The notes beneath the pieces are model-generated. The model saw only the letters and a list, made by a program, of their open reading frames with translations. It was not told the origin of the DNA and did not search any database. Below, in pieces: positions 10,467 to 17,604 of a DNA stretch of 64,000 nucleotides; the first letter of the stretch is position 1, and every line of letters starts with the position of its first letter. Origin of the DNA: Planctomycetaceae bacterium (GTDB lineage: Bacteria; Planctomycetota; Planctomycetia; Planctomycetales; Planctomycetaceae); NCBI GenBank assembly GCA_041398825.1, contig JAWKTX010000003.1:248001-312000 (forward strand). Reading direction: 5' to 3'. A program made the position numbers and the translations under genes.

Positions 10467-10855
10467 CTCCCGACACTATCGTAACACCACTGGCCAGCTG
10501 GAGTCGACATGAGAAAGAGTTTCCTGACGGCGCCCGGCATGATGCGAAAGCCCTTCAGTTCCAGCACTTGCAACGGCCAGCAATCCTTCTGCGTCAGAAA
10601 CTGAAAGGTCCCTGACAGGCAGAGGTCCTGAACCCTGCCTCGCTCAATGTCAGATCCTCGGCATACATTGTGGGAGCGTGCACCGCCCAGCACCTGGGAC
10701 ATGTAGGTAGCACCGTCCGGCAAGACGAAGATACTTCCATTCTCGTCCTGAACGAACACGTACACACCATCCGCAATCCCCGGTTCAATCTCACGAGACC
10801 GAGGATCAGGATCGTATCTGCGGCTGTCCAGAGTGGACTCTTCATTCCGATTCAT
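10451..10855 (-). pseudogene. Conserved protein of unknown function with compensating frameshifts
   Basis: A 134-residue frame with a central DGVYVFVQDENGSIFVLPDG (a VDE-G-IFVLPDG type motif), VLGGA, and IERGRVQDL followed by LSGTFQF. I recall this pattern from small uncharacterised proteins but know no function. Between VLGGA and IERGRV the frame reads nonsense, while the alternative frame over the same bases reads APTMYAEDLT, which fits the expected MYAGDLTI-like motif. That implies two opposite indels around 10635-10690. The downstream end overlaps the cREC start by 16 bases, as expected in one operon. Confidence 0.5.
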
Positions 10856-11755
10856 CTGAGAAACACGACGATTGGTTCCGGCAGGATGTTATCGTGATCG
10901 CAGTTCTTGATTCAATGACCGCAATATTGTCGGTCCGGGCGAGTCTTGTTGGATATCGACGCAGCACAGCAACGCGGCAGTCTACATTGAGAATCTGTGT
11001 CCCGTTGTTGAGTTCTGCGAGTGGGTGTCCCAGTCGGGCGTGACCGCGAATCAGCAGTGATGGCCGAAGTCGCCTAACGTTTGACGAATGATGGACGAGC
11101 CGCGTTGCCTGCGATCCGGATCATCAGGGCCGTCGTGCATCACAATGATGTCGCGCCGCACCCGTGAGCCGTTCAAGATGCAATGTGAAATCCTCATCGG
11201 GTTTGCGATGCGGCTTTCGTGGATTCCCAGCATGCCACCAATCCCGGCACCAGGCCGCTCAGCATAACTCGCTGACCGTCGAGATAATGCGAATTGGCGG
11301 AAATCCGTTGGGCTGGTGCCTCAGAGTTTCCAAATATGTCATGATTGCCTGCGACGCCGACAACCCATTTGAATTGCCTGGCAAATGCCTGCCAGACGGA
11401 GGTGACATCGCCTGACCCTCCACGTTTGTCGAGATTCGGAACGGTGTAGAAGTCTCCGGCCAGGATGACGCCCACTCGTTCCGGGATAATGCTCAGTTCC
11501 GGAAGCAGTTCAACGGCAAGTCGCTCCGGCAGGACCTCACCCAGGAGTCGCGGCGGTCCTCCGATTCCATCTTGAAATCGTTCCCGACCCTGCAGATCAG
11601 CCGTGGCGATGATCGCATCAGATCATCCGGCAGGCCGGACAGCTGGCCAACATGAACAGGCAGTCGATCGACGTAAAATGATCCCTGTCCCCGACCTGCA
11701 TTGAGGAATGGGATCTCTGAAATGGGTTCGTTATTGAATGAAGTGATTCTCATCG
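10842..11755 (-). pseudogene. Calcineurin-like metallophosphoesterase, frameshifted
   Basis: The original gene can be rebuilt from four frame segments. It starts at ATG 11755 (MRITSFNNEPISEIPFLNAG), shifts near 11625 to IIATADLQGRERFQDG, continues in that frame through VILAGDFYTVPN and VVGVAGNHDIFG, shifts near 11245 to MLGIHESRIANPMRISHC and IIVMHDGPDD, and shifts again near 11060 to LLIRGHARLGHPL, running to the stop at 10842. GD(L/F), GNHD, H and GH-H-type motifs are those of a binuclear metallophosphoesterase. All lesions are frameshifts; I see no nonsense substitution in the rebuilt frame. An intact version would be about 300 residues. It lies directly downstream of the Ro60 remnant, on the same strand. 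Confidence 0.7.
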
Positions 11756-11879
11756 CATGAAAGACAAAGTACATACGCTTCGGGTTCGTCAGGCAAATGA
11801 GTTGGGTTCAGTGTCAACGAAAAAACACCCCTGATCCGATTGCTCGAACCGGGGTGTCGATTGGCACTGACCGAACTGT

Positions 11880-13531
11880 TTACAGCTCAGTCGCTTCAAC
11901 CTCGGTAACGAAGCGGCCGGCGTCACTGGACAGAAACGCGGCGATCACCTCGAACACGGCGTCACTGAAGCCGCCGACGTTCAGAATGTCACCTCGTTCC
12001 GGAGCCTGCGTTGTCTGGTAGGGCTGCAGGTCGATGCAGATCAGCTTCGGTGCGGCATTGCCGCCTGGTGCCTGTGGCAGCCGAGACTGATTGTCAACGA
12101 ACTTCTGCCATTCCGTCATAACCCCGGTCGCTCCGTTTCGTCCGCCGTAGTACAGGCGGCCCTTGGTGATCCAGCTTTCGTTGTCGCTGGCCGGGACCGC
12201 CCCCGCGAACTTCCGCGTCGAGAACTTCGCGTTGGCCATCTGCAGCGGCAGCGAGCAGTCTGTTCCACCGCCTCCGTACTTCGCCAGCCGTTCCGAGAGA
12301 CTCAGGATAGAGTCGGACGGATCGACCTTCACATCAAACGCACGGGTGTCGAACGGGATCACGACGCTGTCCGGGTTGCGACGCAGAATCGCTGCCGCCA
12401 CAAGGGCGGCAACGTCCCCACCGCATCTTCGACGTCGCTCCACGACCACAGTTTCCCGTGACCGCGGACTGCATCGAACCTGAAACGTCAAGACCAATCA
12501 CGATCGGTCCCGGCAACTCCGGCACGTTTCCACAGGCAATCTCGGCCGCCTTGTGCAGGCTCGCCTTGATCGTATTTGGGATCTCATCCGACACGTTTAG
12601 GTACGCAGCGAAATACTGGTACGGGAACTGTCGCGAACGACGAATTTCGTTTTCATCCGCCAGCCGGTCAGCCACGTACCGCACCATTTCCACGTCCTGA
12701 AAGACGCCGTGACGTTGCAGAGTATTCAGGTTCATCCGCAGCGCTGCGGTCCCATCGACAGGCAATCGCCGACCAGACCTGTGGACCGCCGTATCGACGG
12801 GAGATCCCAGCGGGCACGCAACGCCTGGCGACCTACGTCTCCCTGCAGCAGCGCGACCTGCTGTTCGGGGTTTCCGCATGACGGAACTCGACCAGCAACC
12901 GGACCTGCTCCCGGAAGATCACTTTCGGTTGCCGGCGCCCACTTCGGCTGCTCCTTATCCGTCAGCCAGCCAAACAGAGCACGCCGGCCGTTGTCCGCTG
13001 GCGTTGGTCGAGCCATCCGCAGGATGTCCCGGAGCGATGGATCGTGACCGATCGGCGCTGACAGCAACTTTTCCGGCGAAGCAGAGTTCAACCACCGCTG
13101 GAATGCCCGCTGCAGAGAACTCGACAGAGACTTCTTGCCGAACTGGCCCGAACGAATCATCTGGAACAGCGTCCGCAACACGACCGTTGTCGATGACTCG
13201 ATCAAAAACCTGATGGAACAGAACCGTGTCCCGAGCCGCCAGAGTCGCCGCCAGGGCCGCCGACATGTCCTTCATGCAGGCTCGCTCCCGCGCAAAGACT
13301 GCCAGCTTTGCCAGGTACACGTTGTCGTTCACCTGATCGATGAGCGTCTTCAGCGTGGCAAGCTGAGTCTCAGCGCTTCGCATAGAACGTTCCGTTGAAA
13401 CATCCCGTCGCCGCAAACTGCGGCAGCGCATGTTTCGGCTCCAGAGCATAGGCCGGTCCGCCCGCTTCGTTGCGAACAGTCGCCCGCGGCAGGATGGACT
13501 TCAAACTTGAAAACAATGTTCGATTTGCCAT
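11880..13531 (-). pseudogene. TROVE/Ro60 (Rsr-like) RNA-binding protein, heavily frameshifted
   Basis: Starts at ATG 13531 (MANRTLFSSLKSILPRA). Successive frames give the HEAT-like TROVE ring: ALPQFAATGCFNGTFY, LIDQVNDNVYLAKLAVFARE, AALAATLAARDTVLFHQVFD, LRTLFQMIRSGQFGKKSLSS, MNLNTLQRHGVFQDVEM. They then give a von Willebrand A domain with a MIDAS motif, IGLDVSGSMQS, then VDVAALVAAAILRRNPDS-like sequence, YGGGGTDCSLPLQ and FVSDNESWI-type remnants, ending VTEVEATEL. Ro60 proteins bind Y RNAs and misfolded RNAs through this ring. At least five frameshifts lie near 13380, 13195, 12900, 12800 and 12480. The order of domains is complete, so the gene decayed by small indels, not by truncation. Y-RNA-like genes lie upstream on the same strand. 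Confidence 0.82.
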
Positions 13532-13533
13532 GG

Positions 13534-14005
13534 AAGAAGAGTGAAGTTAAAGAGTGAAGAGTGAAACTGGAGTACCGGGACGGGCGCGTCCGGGAGGAAA
13601 TCTCTGATGAAGACAGACTTACCCGAACGAACGTTCGCGTTCGCACTTCGAGTTGTGAACCTTTGTAAGCACCTTGATGAAGCACCCGGAGTTGCGCGGA
13701 CGATGTCGCGACAGCTTCGGAGATCGGGCACATCAATCGGAGCGAACGTCGAAGAGGGCAGGGAGGTCAGAGTCGTGCAGATTTCATTTCCAAGTACAGC
13801 ATTGCCTGCAAGGAGGCTCGGGAAACGCTCTACTGGCTGCGACTCGTTCTGGCAGCTGAACTGGTTCCGGAGACGCGAATCGAATCTCTGATCACAGAAT
13901 GCAACGAGCTGGTTGCCATCCTGACATCAATCATCAAACGCGATCGAGAAAACACGTCTCACTGACCTGCCTTCCCTCTTCTCACTTCGTCATTCTCAAT
14001 TCTTC
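13534..14005. mobile_element. IVS-type element: four-helix-bundle gene between GAAGAGTGAA-like ends
   Basis: A 472-bp segment begins AAGAAGAGTGAAG and ends, read from the other strand, GAAGAATTGAG; both ends continue in purine-rich GAAG/GTGAA repeats. It is flanked by ATGG on both sides (13530-13533 and 14006-14009), a possible 4-bp duplication, though CCATGG is self-complementary and this could be chance. It contains only the frameshifted four-helix-bundle gene. The layout resembles 23S rRNA intervening sequences, which have inverted ends and often encode this protein. It separates the Ro60 start codon from a truncated Y-RNA-like sequence. Confidence 0.5.
13607..13965 (+). pseudogene. Four-helix-bundle protein (23S rRNA IVS / S23 family), one-base frameshift
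   Basis: ATG 13607, preceded by GGAGGAAAT, encodes LRVVNLCKHLDEAPGVARTM, followed by SRQLRRSGTSIGANVEEG, the hallmark of the family found in 23S rRNA intervening sequences. The normal continuation (SRADFISKYSIACKEARETL, then YWLRLVLAAELVP) is present but one base out of frame; a single C missing near 13759 explains it. With that base restored the product is about 120 residues, the normal length. The family is a pentameric helical bundle thought to bind nucleic acid; its role in intervening sequences is unclear. Its strand is opposite to the surrounding island. Confidence 0.8.
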
Positions 14006-14009
14006 ATGG

Positions 14010-14035
14010 ACTCCAAACCGTCAGTCGAGTGTGTA
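14010..14035 (-). ncRNA. Remnant of a third Y-RNA-like gene (5' stem only)
   Basis: Minus-strand sequence GACTGACGGTTTGGAGTCCA matches the conserved 5' stem of Y1 (AACTGCCGGTTTGGAGTCCA) and Y2 at almost every position. Immediately after CCAT the match stops and the GAAGAATTGAG end of the IVS-type element begins. No T-arm, acceptor stem, D-arm or 3' stem strand can be found up to the Ro60 start codon, so the body of this RNA has been lost. Its original position would have been directly upstream of the Ro60 gene. Confidence 0.55.
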
Positions 14036-14331
14036 TAATGACAGTAAGCGTACCGGTTGGTTCGCCAGGTTGCCCAGAAGAATCCACCGGAGCAGGTGAG
14101 AGACGTGACGTCGATTGTTGAACAGCATTATCAGGCTGCGATGAGTGCTCTTACACCATGTCAAAGCCATGGAACGATGTGCTGCTCTGACTGCGTGGGG
14201 GCGGCAGAGTTGCTGGACGCATCATTGAAGGCAAGGGCCCGCTGAATGACGTGGAACTGGAAATGGCAAGTCGCACTTCGAATTTACGGCAGTGATCCAC
14301 GCACTCGCCGACTGATCGACAGGGAATGGCC

Positions 14332-14905
14332 AATGTTTCCGATTGAGGCGTTCCAGCATACGATCGACAAGCGCCGCCGAGATCCTGAAGCGGCATGGAA
14401 TCAGATTCCACTTAACCGGCGGCGTGACGAGTTCGCTGTATGCCGATCCGCGGATGACTCAGGACATCGACATTGTCATCGATCCGGTCGCAACGCAACG
14501 AAGCCTTGAAGGAATCTCTCGTCACTCAGACGTCCAGACTTCCTGCACTCTGAAAGCGACGTTCGGTCGGCCGTGAGAGACGCGGGACTGTTCCAACTGT
14601 TTGACAAAGAGGAAGCCTTGAAACTGGATCTGTATCCGCGCGAACTCATTCCGGGAGAACTGGACCGGTCCGTGTTGCTGGAGGTGTTCAAGGGCGTCCG
14701 TTATCCCGTTGCATCGCGGATTGACATCTCGTCTGCCAAACTGGTTTGGATCAGTAAGGGAAGTCACAAAGGACGGCGTGACCTGCGGTATCTATGGCGC
14801 ACGGCAACGGACGATGAGACCGATGCGATCCAATCAATCGCTGTCGGGCTTGGGCTCGAACAACTGCTGGTCGAGGTTCTCTCGGAGCCGGATGAGATCG
14901 AGTGA
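14332..14905 (+). pseudogene. Nucleotidyltransferase-fold protein (AbiEii/MNT-like), frameshifted
   Basis: Rebuilt from three frames: ATG 14332 (MFPIEAFQHTIDK), then ILKRHGIRFHLTGGVTSSLY followed by ADPRMTQDIDIVIDP, then DFLHSESDVRSAVRDAGLFQ followed by LFDKEEALKLDLYPRE, ending at 14905. The GG-x-TSS...T-x-DID pattern is the active-site signature of minimal nucleotidyltransferases, seen in many toxin-antitoxin and abortive-infection proteins. Two one-base-type shifts lie near 14375 and 14515. It is convergent with the neighbouring minus-strand pseudogene, only 8 bases from its end. No partner gene is evident. The bases 14040-14331 hold no gene I can support. Confidence 0.62.
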
Positions 14906-14913
14906 CAGAAAGT

Positions 14914-15620
14914 TTAGGGGCGGCTTCGCCGACTCTGCATCCGCAGTCGACGGTACACGTCTCGCGTTTCCTTTGGATTCATACCTCGTTTGGAGATCGC
15001 GAAAAACTTTCCACCGTAGGTGGCCCGGAATTCATCCGGAGTCGTGTCGGCGACATCCTTCTCCAGCCAGACATCCCATTCGGTGCTCGGTGACTCGGGG
15101 CGGATTCTCAGACGAACTTCCCACCAGGAATCGTCACGTTTCATGCATCTGACCGTCGGTCCCACAATGCATTGAGCAGCAGGAGAGCGGCTCTTATTCT
15201 TCCTGACCTGCTTCAGCAGACCTGTGTTCGGGCAGACGTACATTTCGCCCGGACGCATTCCTGCGCGATATCCCCACGGACGCACAGCAACGATCTGCCG
15301 ATCATGAATGATCACGTGGCGCTGAACGTAGTCGTACACATGACTCAGCACATGCGCCTGTACGGCATTGTCGAATGAAACAAATTCGCACAGTTCCTGA
15401 TGCACCTTGTTCTGGGGCCGCCCGATATTCGATCGCAGGAATCGTCGCATCGGTCCCGGTGTTCGTTGAGCATCCGCTGCCGGCCTTTCCAGCGGCCCAG
15501 CATCGGCTCGTTTTTCGGTAAGTCTTCGACGGGCGTTGACTGCTCGAATTTACGGTATCCCTTCTTGCGCGATGGGAGCCGTGACCCGTATCGGGGGCGT
15601 TCGACAATCACTTTGGCCAT
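14914..15620 (-). pseudogene. Unknown protein of the RNA island, one frameshift
   Basis: ATG 15620 gives MAKVIVERPRYGSRLPSRKK, then GYRKFEQSTPVEDLPKNEPM and GRWKGRQRMLNEHRD. The frame must then change near 15455 to MRRFLRSNIGRPQNKVHQEL, CEFVSFDNAVQAHVLSHVYD, VWLEKDVADTTPDEFRATYG, ending at 14914. The joined product would be about 235 residues with a very basic N-terminus, which suits nucleic-acid binding; I know no family. It starts 40 bases after the 3' end of Y2, on the same strand, so it was probably co-transcribed with the RNAs and the ligase. Confidence 0.6.
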
Positions 15621-15659
15621 GTCCTGACGCATCAAATCCACTCTCAACAAAAACAAAAT

Positions 15660-15815
15660 TCGTCCCGACGAAGGGATGATCAGAGAACGCCCCTTTCGGG
15701 GCATCAGGCGCGTTTGGCCACTCCGCCACAGCGTGTCGCCACGCTGGTGGGATTCGAACCCACGAGTCCTTGCGGACACCAGACTTCATGGACTCCAATC
15801 GGGCAGTCGGAACAA
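15660..15815 (-). ncRNA. Y2: Y-RNA (YrlA-like) with circularly permuted tRNA mimic
   Basis: In RNA order: TTGTTCCGAC (15815-15806) pairs with GTCGGGACGA (15669-15660), 10 bp. An internal loop TGCCC / ATCCCTTC follows. A second helix pairs GATTGGAG (15800-15793) with CTCTGATC (15685-15678). Inside these lie a variable-arm-like hairpin GTCC-GCAA-GGAC, a perfect T-arm GTGGGTTCGAATCCCAC (15763-15747), an acceptor-like stem CAGCGTG/CACGCTG (15746-15729) closed by a GCGA tetraloop, a D-arm GCG/CGC with GG in its loop, and a hairpin GCCCC-GAAA-GGGGC (15702-15689). A real tRNA would have free ends at the acceptor stem; here it is closed and the free ends sit where the anticodon arm would be. YrlA-type Y RNAs have this arrangement. 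Folded by eye. Confidence 0.75.
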
Positions 15816-15831
15816 GTTCCACGTTTCGAAT

Positions 15832-16050
15832 ACGGATCAACGAAGGGATGGTCAGAGACTTTTGGTGCTCTCCCACTGAGCTACGGCGGAAGAAGTTAGA
15901 AGTTTGAATTGGGAAGAGTGAAGGAAGAACTGAATTCGTTTTTCACTTCACTTTTCGCTCTTCCAAATTCTGACTTCAACCGCCGGTGGGATTCGAACCC
16001 ACGACCTCCCCGATAAAAGCGGATGGACTCCAAACCGGCAGTTGATCCGT
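15832..16050 (-). ncRNA. Y1: Y-RNA (YrlA-like) with permuted tRNA mimic, acceptor loop expanded
   Basis: ACGGATCAAC (16050-16041) pairs perfectly with GTTGATCCGT (15841-15832). An internal loop TGCC/ATCCCTTC follows, then GTTTGGAG (16035-16028) opposite CTCTGACC (15857-15850), with one mismatch. The body has a T-arm identical to that of Y2 (16002-15986), acceptor strands CGGCGG (15985-15980) and CCGCCG (15889-15884), and a D-arm GCTC-AGTGGGA-GAGC (15881-15867). The acceptor strands are separated by an 88-base palindrome in place of a short loop. The stems differ in sequence from Y2 but keep pairing, while the loop motifs are the same, which is good comparative support for the fold. It starts about 60 bases after the ligase stop. 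Confidence 0.75.
15891..15978. repeat. 88-bp imperfect palindrome inserted in the Y1 acceptor loop
   Basis: The left arm (AGAAGTTAGAAG, then TTGGGAAGAGTGAAGG) and the reverse complement of the right arm (TGAAGTCAGAA, then TTTGGAAGAGCGAA) agree at most positions, so the RNA would extend the Y1 acceptor stem as a long hairpin. The sequence style (GAAGAGTGAA) is that of the ends of the four-helix-bundle element 1.9 kb away. Without it the flanks would read CGGCGG-TT-CCGCCG. It has no coding capacity. Confidence 0.6.
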
Positions 16051-16111
16051 GTATCAATCTAACCGCGTGATACAGACTCCATGTCTGGTGATTGCGTTCG
16101 CCAAAACTTGA

Positions 16112-17170
16112 CTATTCATCAAACTTCAGCAGAAACCTGGGGTTGATAACCTTGAAGCTCAGGCGACCACCAATGTCCGGATCATGAATTTCAGATTCGG
16201 GTCGAAACACAACTCCTTCGCGTTGAACACTGGAATTCAGAACGCTGGTGCCGATCGACATTTCGACCAGTTGATCGACTGTGTGATCAAGTGTGATAAC
16301 ATCGATTTGTGGAACCGACTTCAGACCACTCACCTTCAGAATCTCCTGCTGTTGCGTTCGATCCACAAGCCGGTATTCCCGAGCATCCAGCACGTTAAAG
16401 ACATACAGTTCCGGTTCCTTAAGTTTGTACTTGTTTCCCTGCACACCGGGCCCAATGACCTCGCCCTGAATAGCCGGACTGATTCCGAACTCTGCCTGCA
16501 TTCTTTTAAGGAGGGAACGCAGTCCCAGAGTCTCGGCAAGCCGACATAGGGTGTTGGACATGTCAGTGTCATCCAGCCACTGATTACGACTACACAAGCC
16601 GAATTCGCCTTCGTGCAGAAACGCGGTGAACGATGTGCCGTCCAGCTTCTCGGTGACCGCGAACCGCATGCCACGGTACCGTTCAAGGATCTGTTCAAGC
16701 ACCTGAATGCGAATCTCATCCGTTTTGGGAAGGAACGCAGGAAATACGCCTTTGATTCGTCCACCCATGCCCACCGGTATCGGAGGTTCGTACTTGATGA
16801 TGCCCAGAGCTTCGGTTACGTCCAGTCCGATATCGGTCGCTGTTTCCGCGGGAAGAATGCTGAGTGGAAAACAGATCCCCTGAGAGACCTGCCCCCGCAG
16901 CTTCATGGTTTTGATGCGAAAACCGGCACGCTGCAGAACCTGGCCGCCCTCTTCGATGGCAGGCTTGAAGCAACTGGCCCGCAGGAATTCAAACTCGGGC
17001 TTCTCCGGAAGGAGCGAATCGATTTCGCAATAAACCAGTCGATCCCCGACTGAGTGTTCCCCCTTTTTTGCAACAATCCACCATCCAAGAATGCGCAATC
17101 GTTCAATGGCATCCGCACCTGGAATGGAGCTCACTTCAGAGACCGTTTGAATGCTCGCCAGTTTTCGCAT
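16112..17170 (-). CDS. ATP-dependent RNA ligase, DRB0094/DraRnl type
   Basis: 352 residues, intact. The N-terminal 120 residues (MRKLASIQTVSEVSSIPGAD, GDRLVYCEIDSLLPEKPEFE, MKLRGQVSQGICFPLS) form the OB-like module found before the catalytic domain in Deinococcus DraRnl. The adenylation motif is FAVTEKLDGTSFTAF, with nucleophile Lys175 in KLDG. Later motifs are IQGEVIGPGVQGNKYKL and the REGVVFRP segment, then LSFKVINPRFLLKFDE at the C-terminus with the motif V lysine. This family seals RNA 3'-OH/5'-phosphate nicks. It heads the minus-strand island, directly before the two Y-RNA-like genes, and is its only undamaged protein gene, so selection may still act on it. Confidence 0.9.
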   Translation of the reverse strand: MRKLASIQTVSEVSSIPGADAIERLRILGWWIVAKKGEHSVGDRLVYCEIDSLLPEKPEFEFLRASCFKPAIEEGGQVLQRAGFRIKTMKLRGQVSQGICFPLSILPAETATDIGLDVTEALGIIKYEPPIPVGMGGRIKGVFPAFLPKTDEIRIQVLEQILERYRGMRFAVTEKLDGTSFTAFLHEGEFGLCSRNQWLDDTDMSNTLCRLAETLGLRSLLKRMQAEFGISPAIQGEVIGPGVQGNKYKLKEPELYVFNVLDAREYRLVDRTQQQEILKVSGLKSVPQIDVITLDHTVDQLVEMSIGTSVLNSSVQREGVVFRPESEIHDPDIGGRLSFKVINPRFLLKFDE

Positions 17171-17604
17171 CGGAGTTCCCGGACCTTGAGATTTGACGAG
17201 ACACGGAATCCTCTCAGCCCGTCAGGTGGAACGAACAAGAGTCAGCCATCGAGCGGACCCGTCTGCTAAGCAGCTGGTTCTTCTGGAAACGCCGACGCGG
17301 TTGTTGTGACATTTCATGTGCGTCATACCCGTGCGGCCGCATCGTCTGATTTCCGGAAACCTCAACGAAGGTTCGACGGGACATCGTGCCTTGAGGCACA
17401 CCGTGACAGGGTGTTGATGGAGTCCCGACAGGCAGTTGAGGTCAGTAACGAGACCCATCAGGAACGAATTGGTTCGCGAACCGGTTTCGCTGGCGGCATC
17501 AACGAGTGGCATTCTGATCTCAGGCCCGCTGAATGGTGCCGGCGCAAAGCAATCGCGACAGAGGCGATCTTTGCCGCTGCCAAGGCTGCAACTGCGGGAC
17601 AGAA
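17171..17604 (-). other. Upstream region of the RNA-ligase island, no gene recognised
   Basis: 434 bases between the hom stop and the ligase start. It should carry the island's promoter. I looked for a sigma-54-type GG-N10-GC element, as used by some bacterial RNA-repair operons, and for an RtcR-like regulator gene next to it, and found neither with confidence. Short open frames here are not convincing. Confidence 0.35.

Noticed and set aside
15686..15708. Hammerhead-like CTGATG...GAAA sequence in Y2
   Set aside because: The GAAA is the tetraloop of a simple GCCCC/GGGGC hairpin and the conserved A after CTGATG is missing.
15740..16002. Two ordinary tRNA genes (T-arm GTGGGTTCGAATCCCAC at both sites)
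   Set aside because: A tRNA would need a 5' acceptor strand upstream of each T-arm. The complementary strands lie downstream in RNA order, with a GNRA loop in one case, so these are permuted mimics.
15660..16050. Functional permuted tRNA genes, as in some algae and archaea, that are circularised and cut open
   Set aside because: Possible, but no plausible 7-base anticodon loop is made when the two halves join, and the GCGA-capped acceptor stem plus nearby Ro60 fit Y RNA better.
17171..17604. Sigma-54 promoter for the island
   Set aside because: No convincing GG-N10-GC element and no RtcR-like gene nearby.
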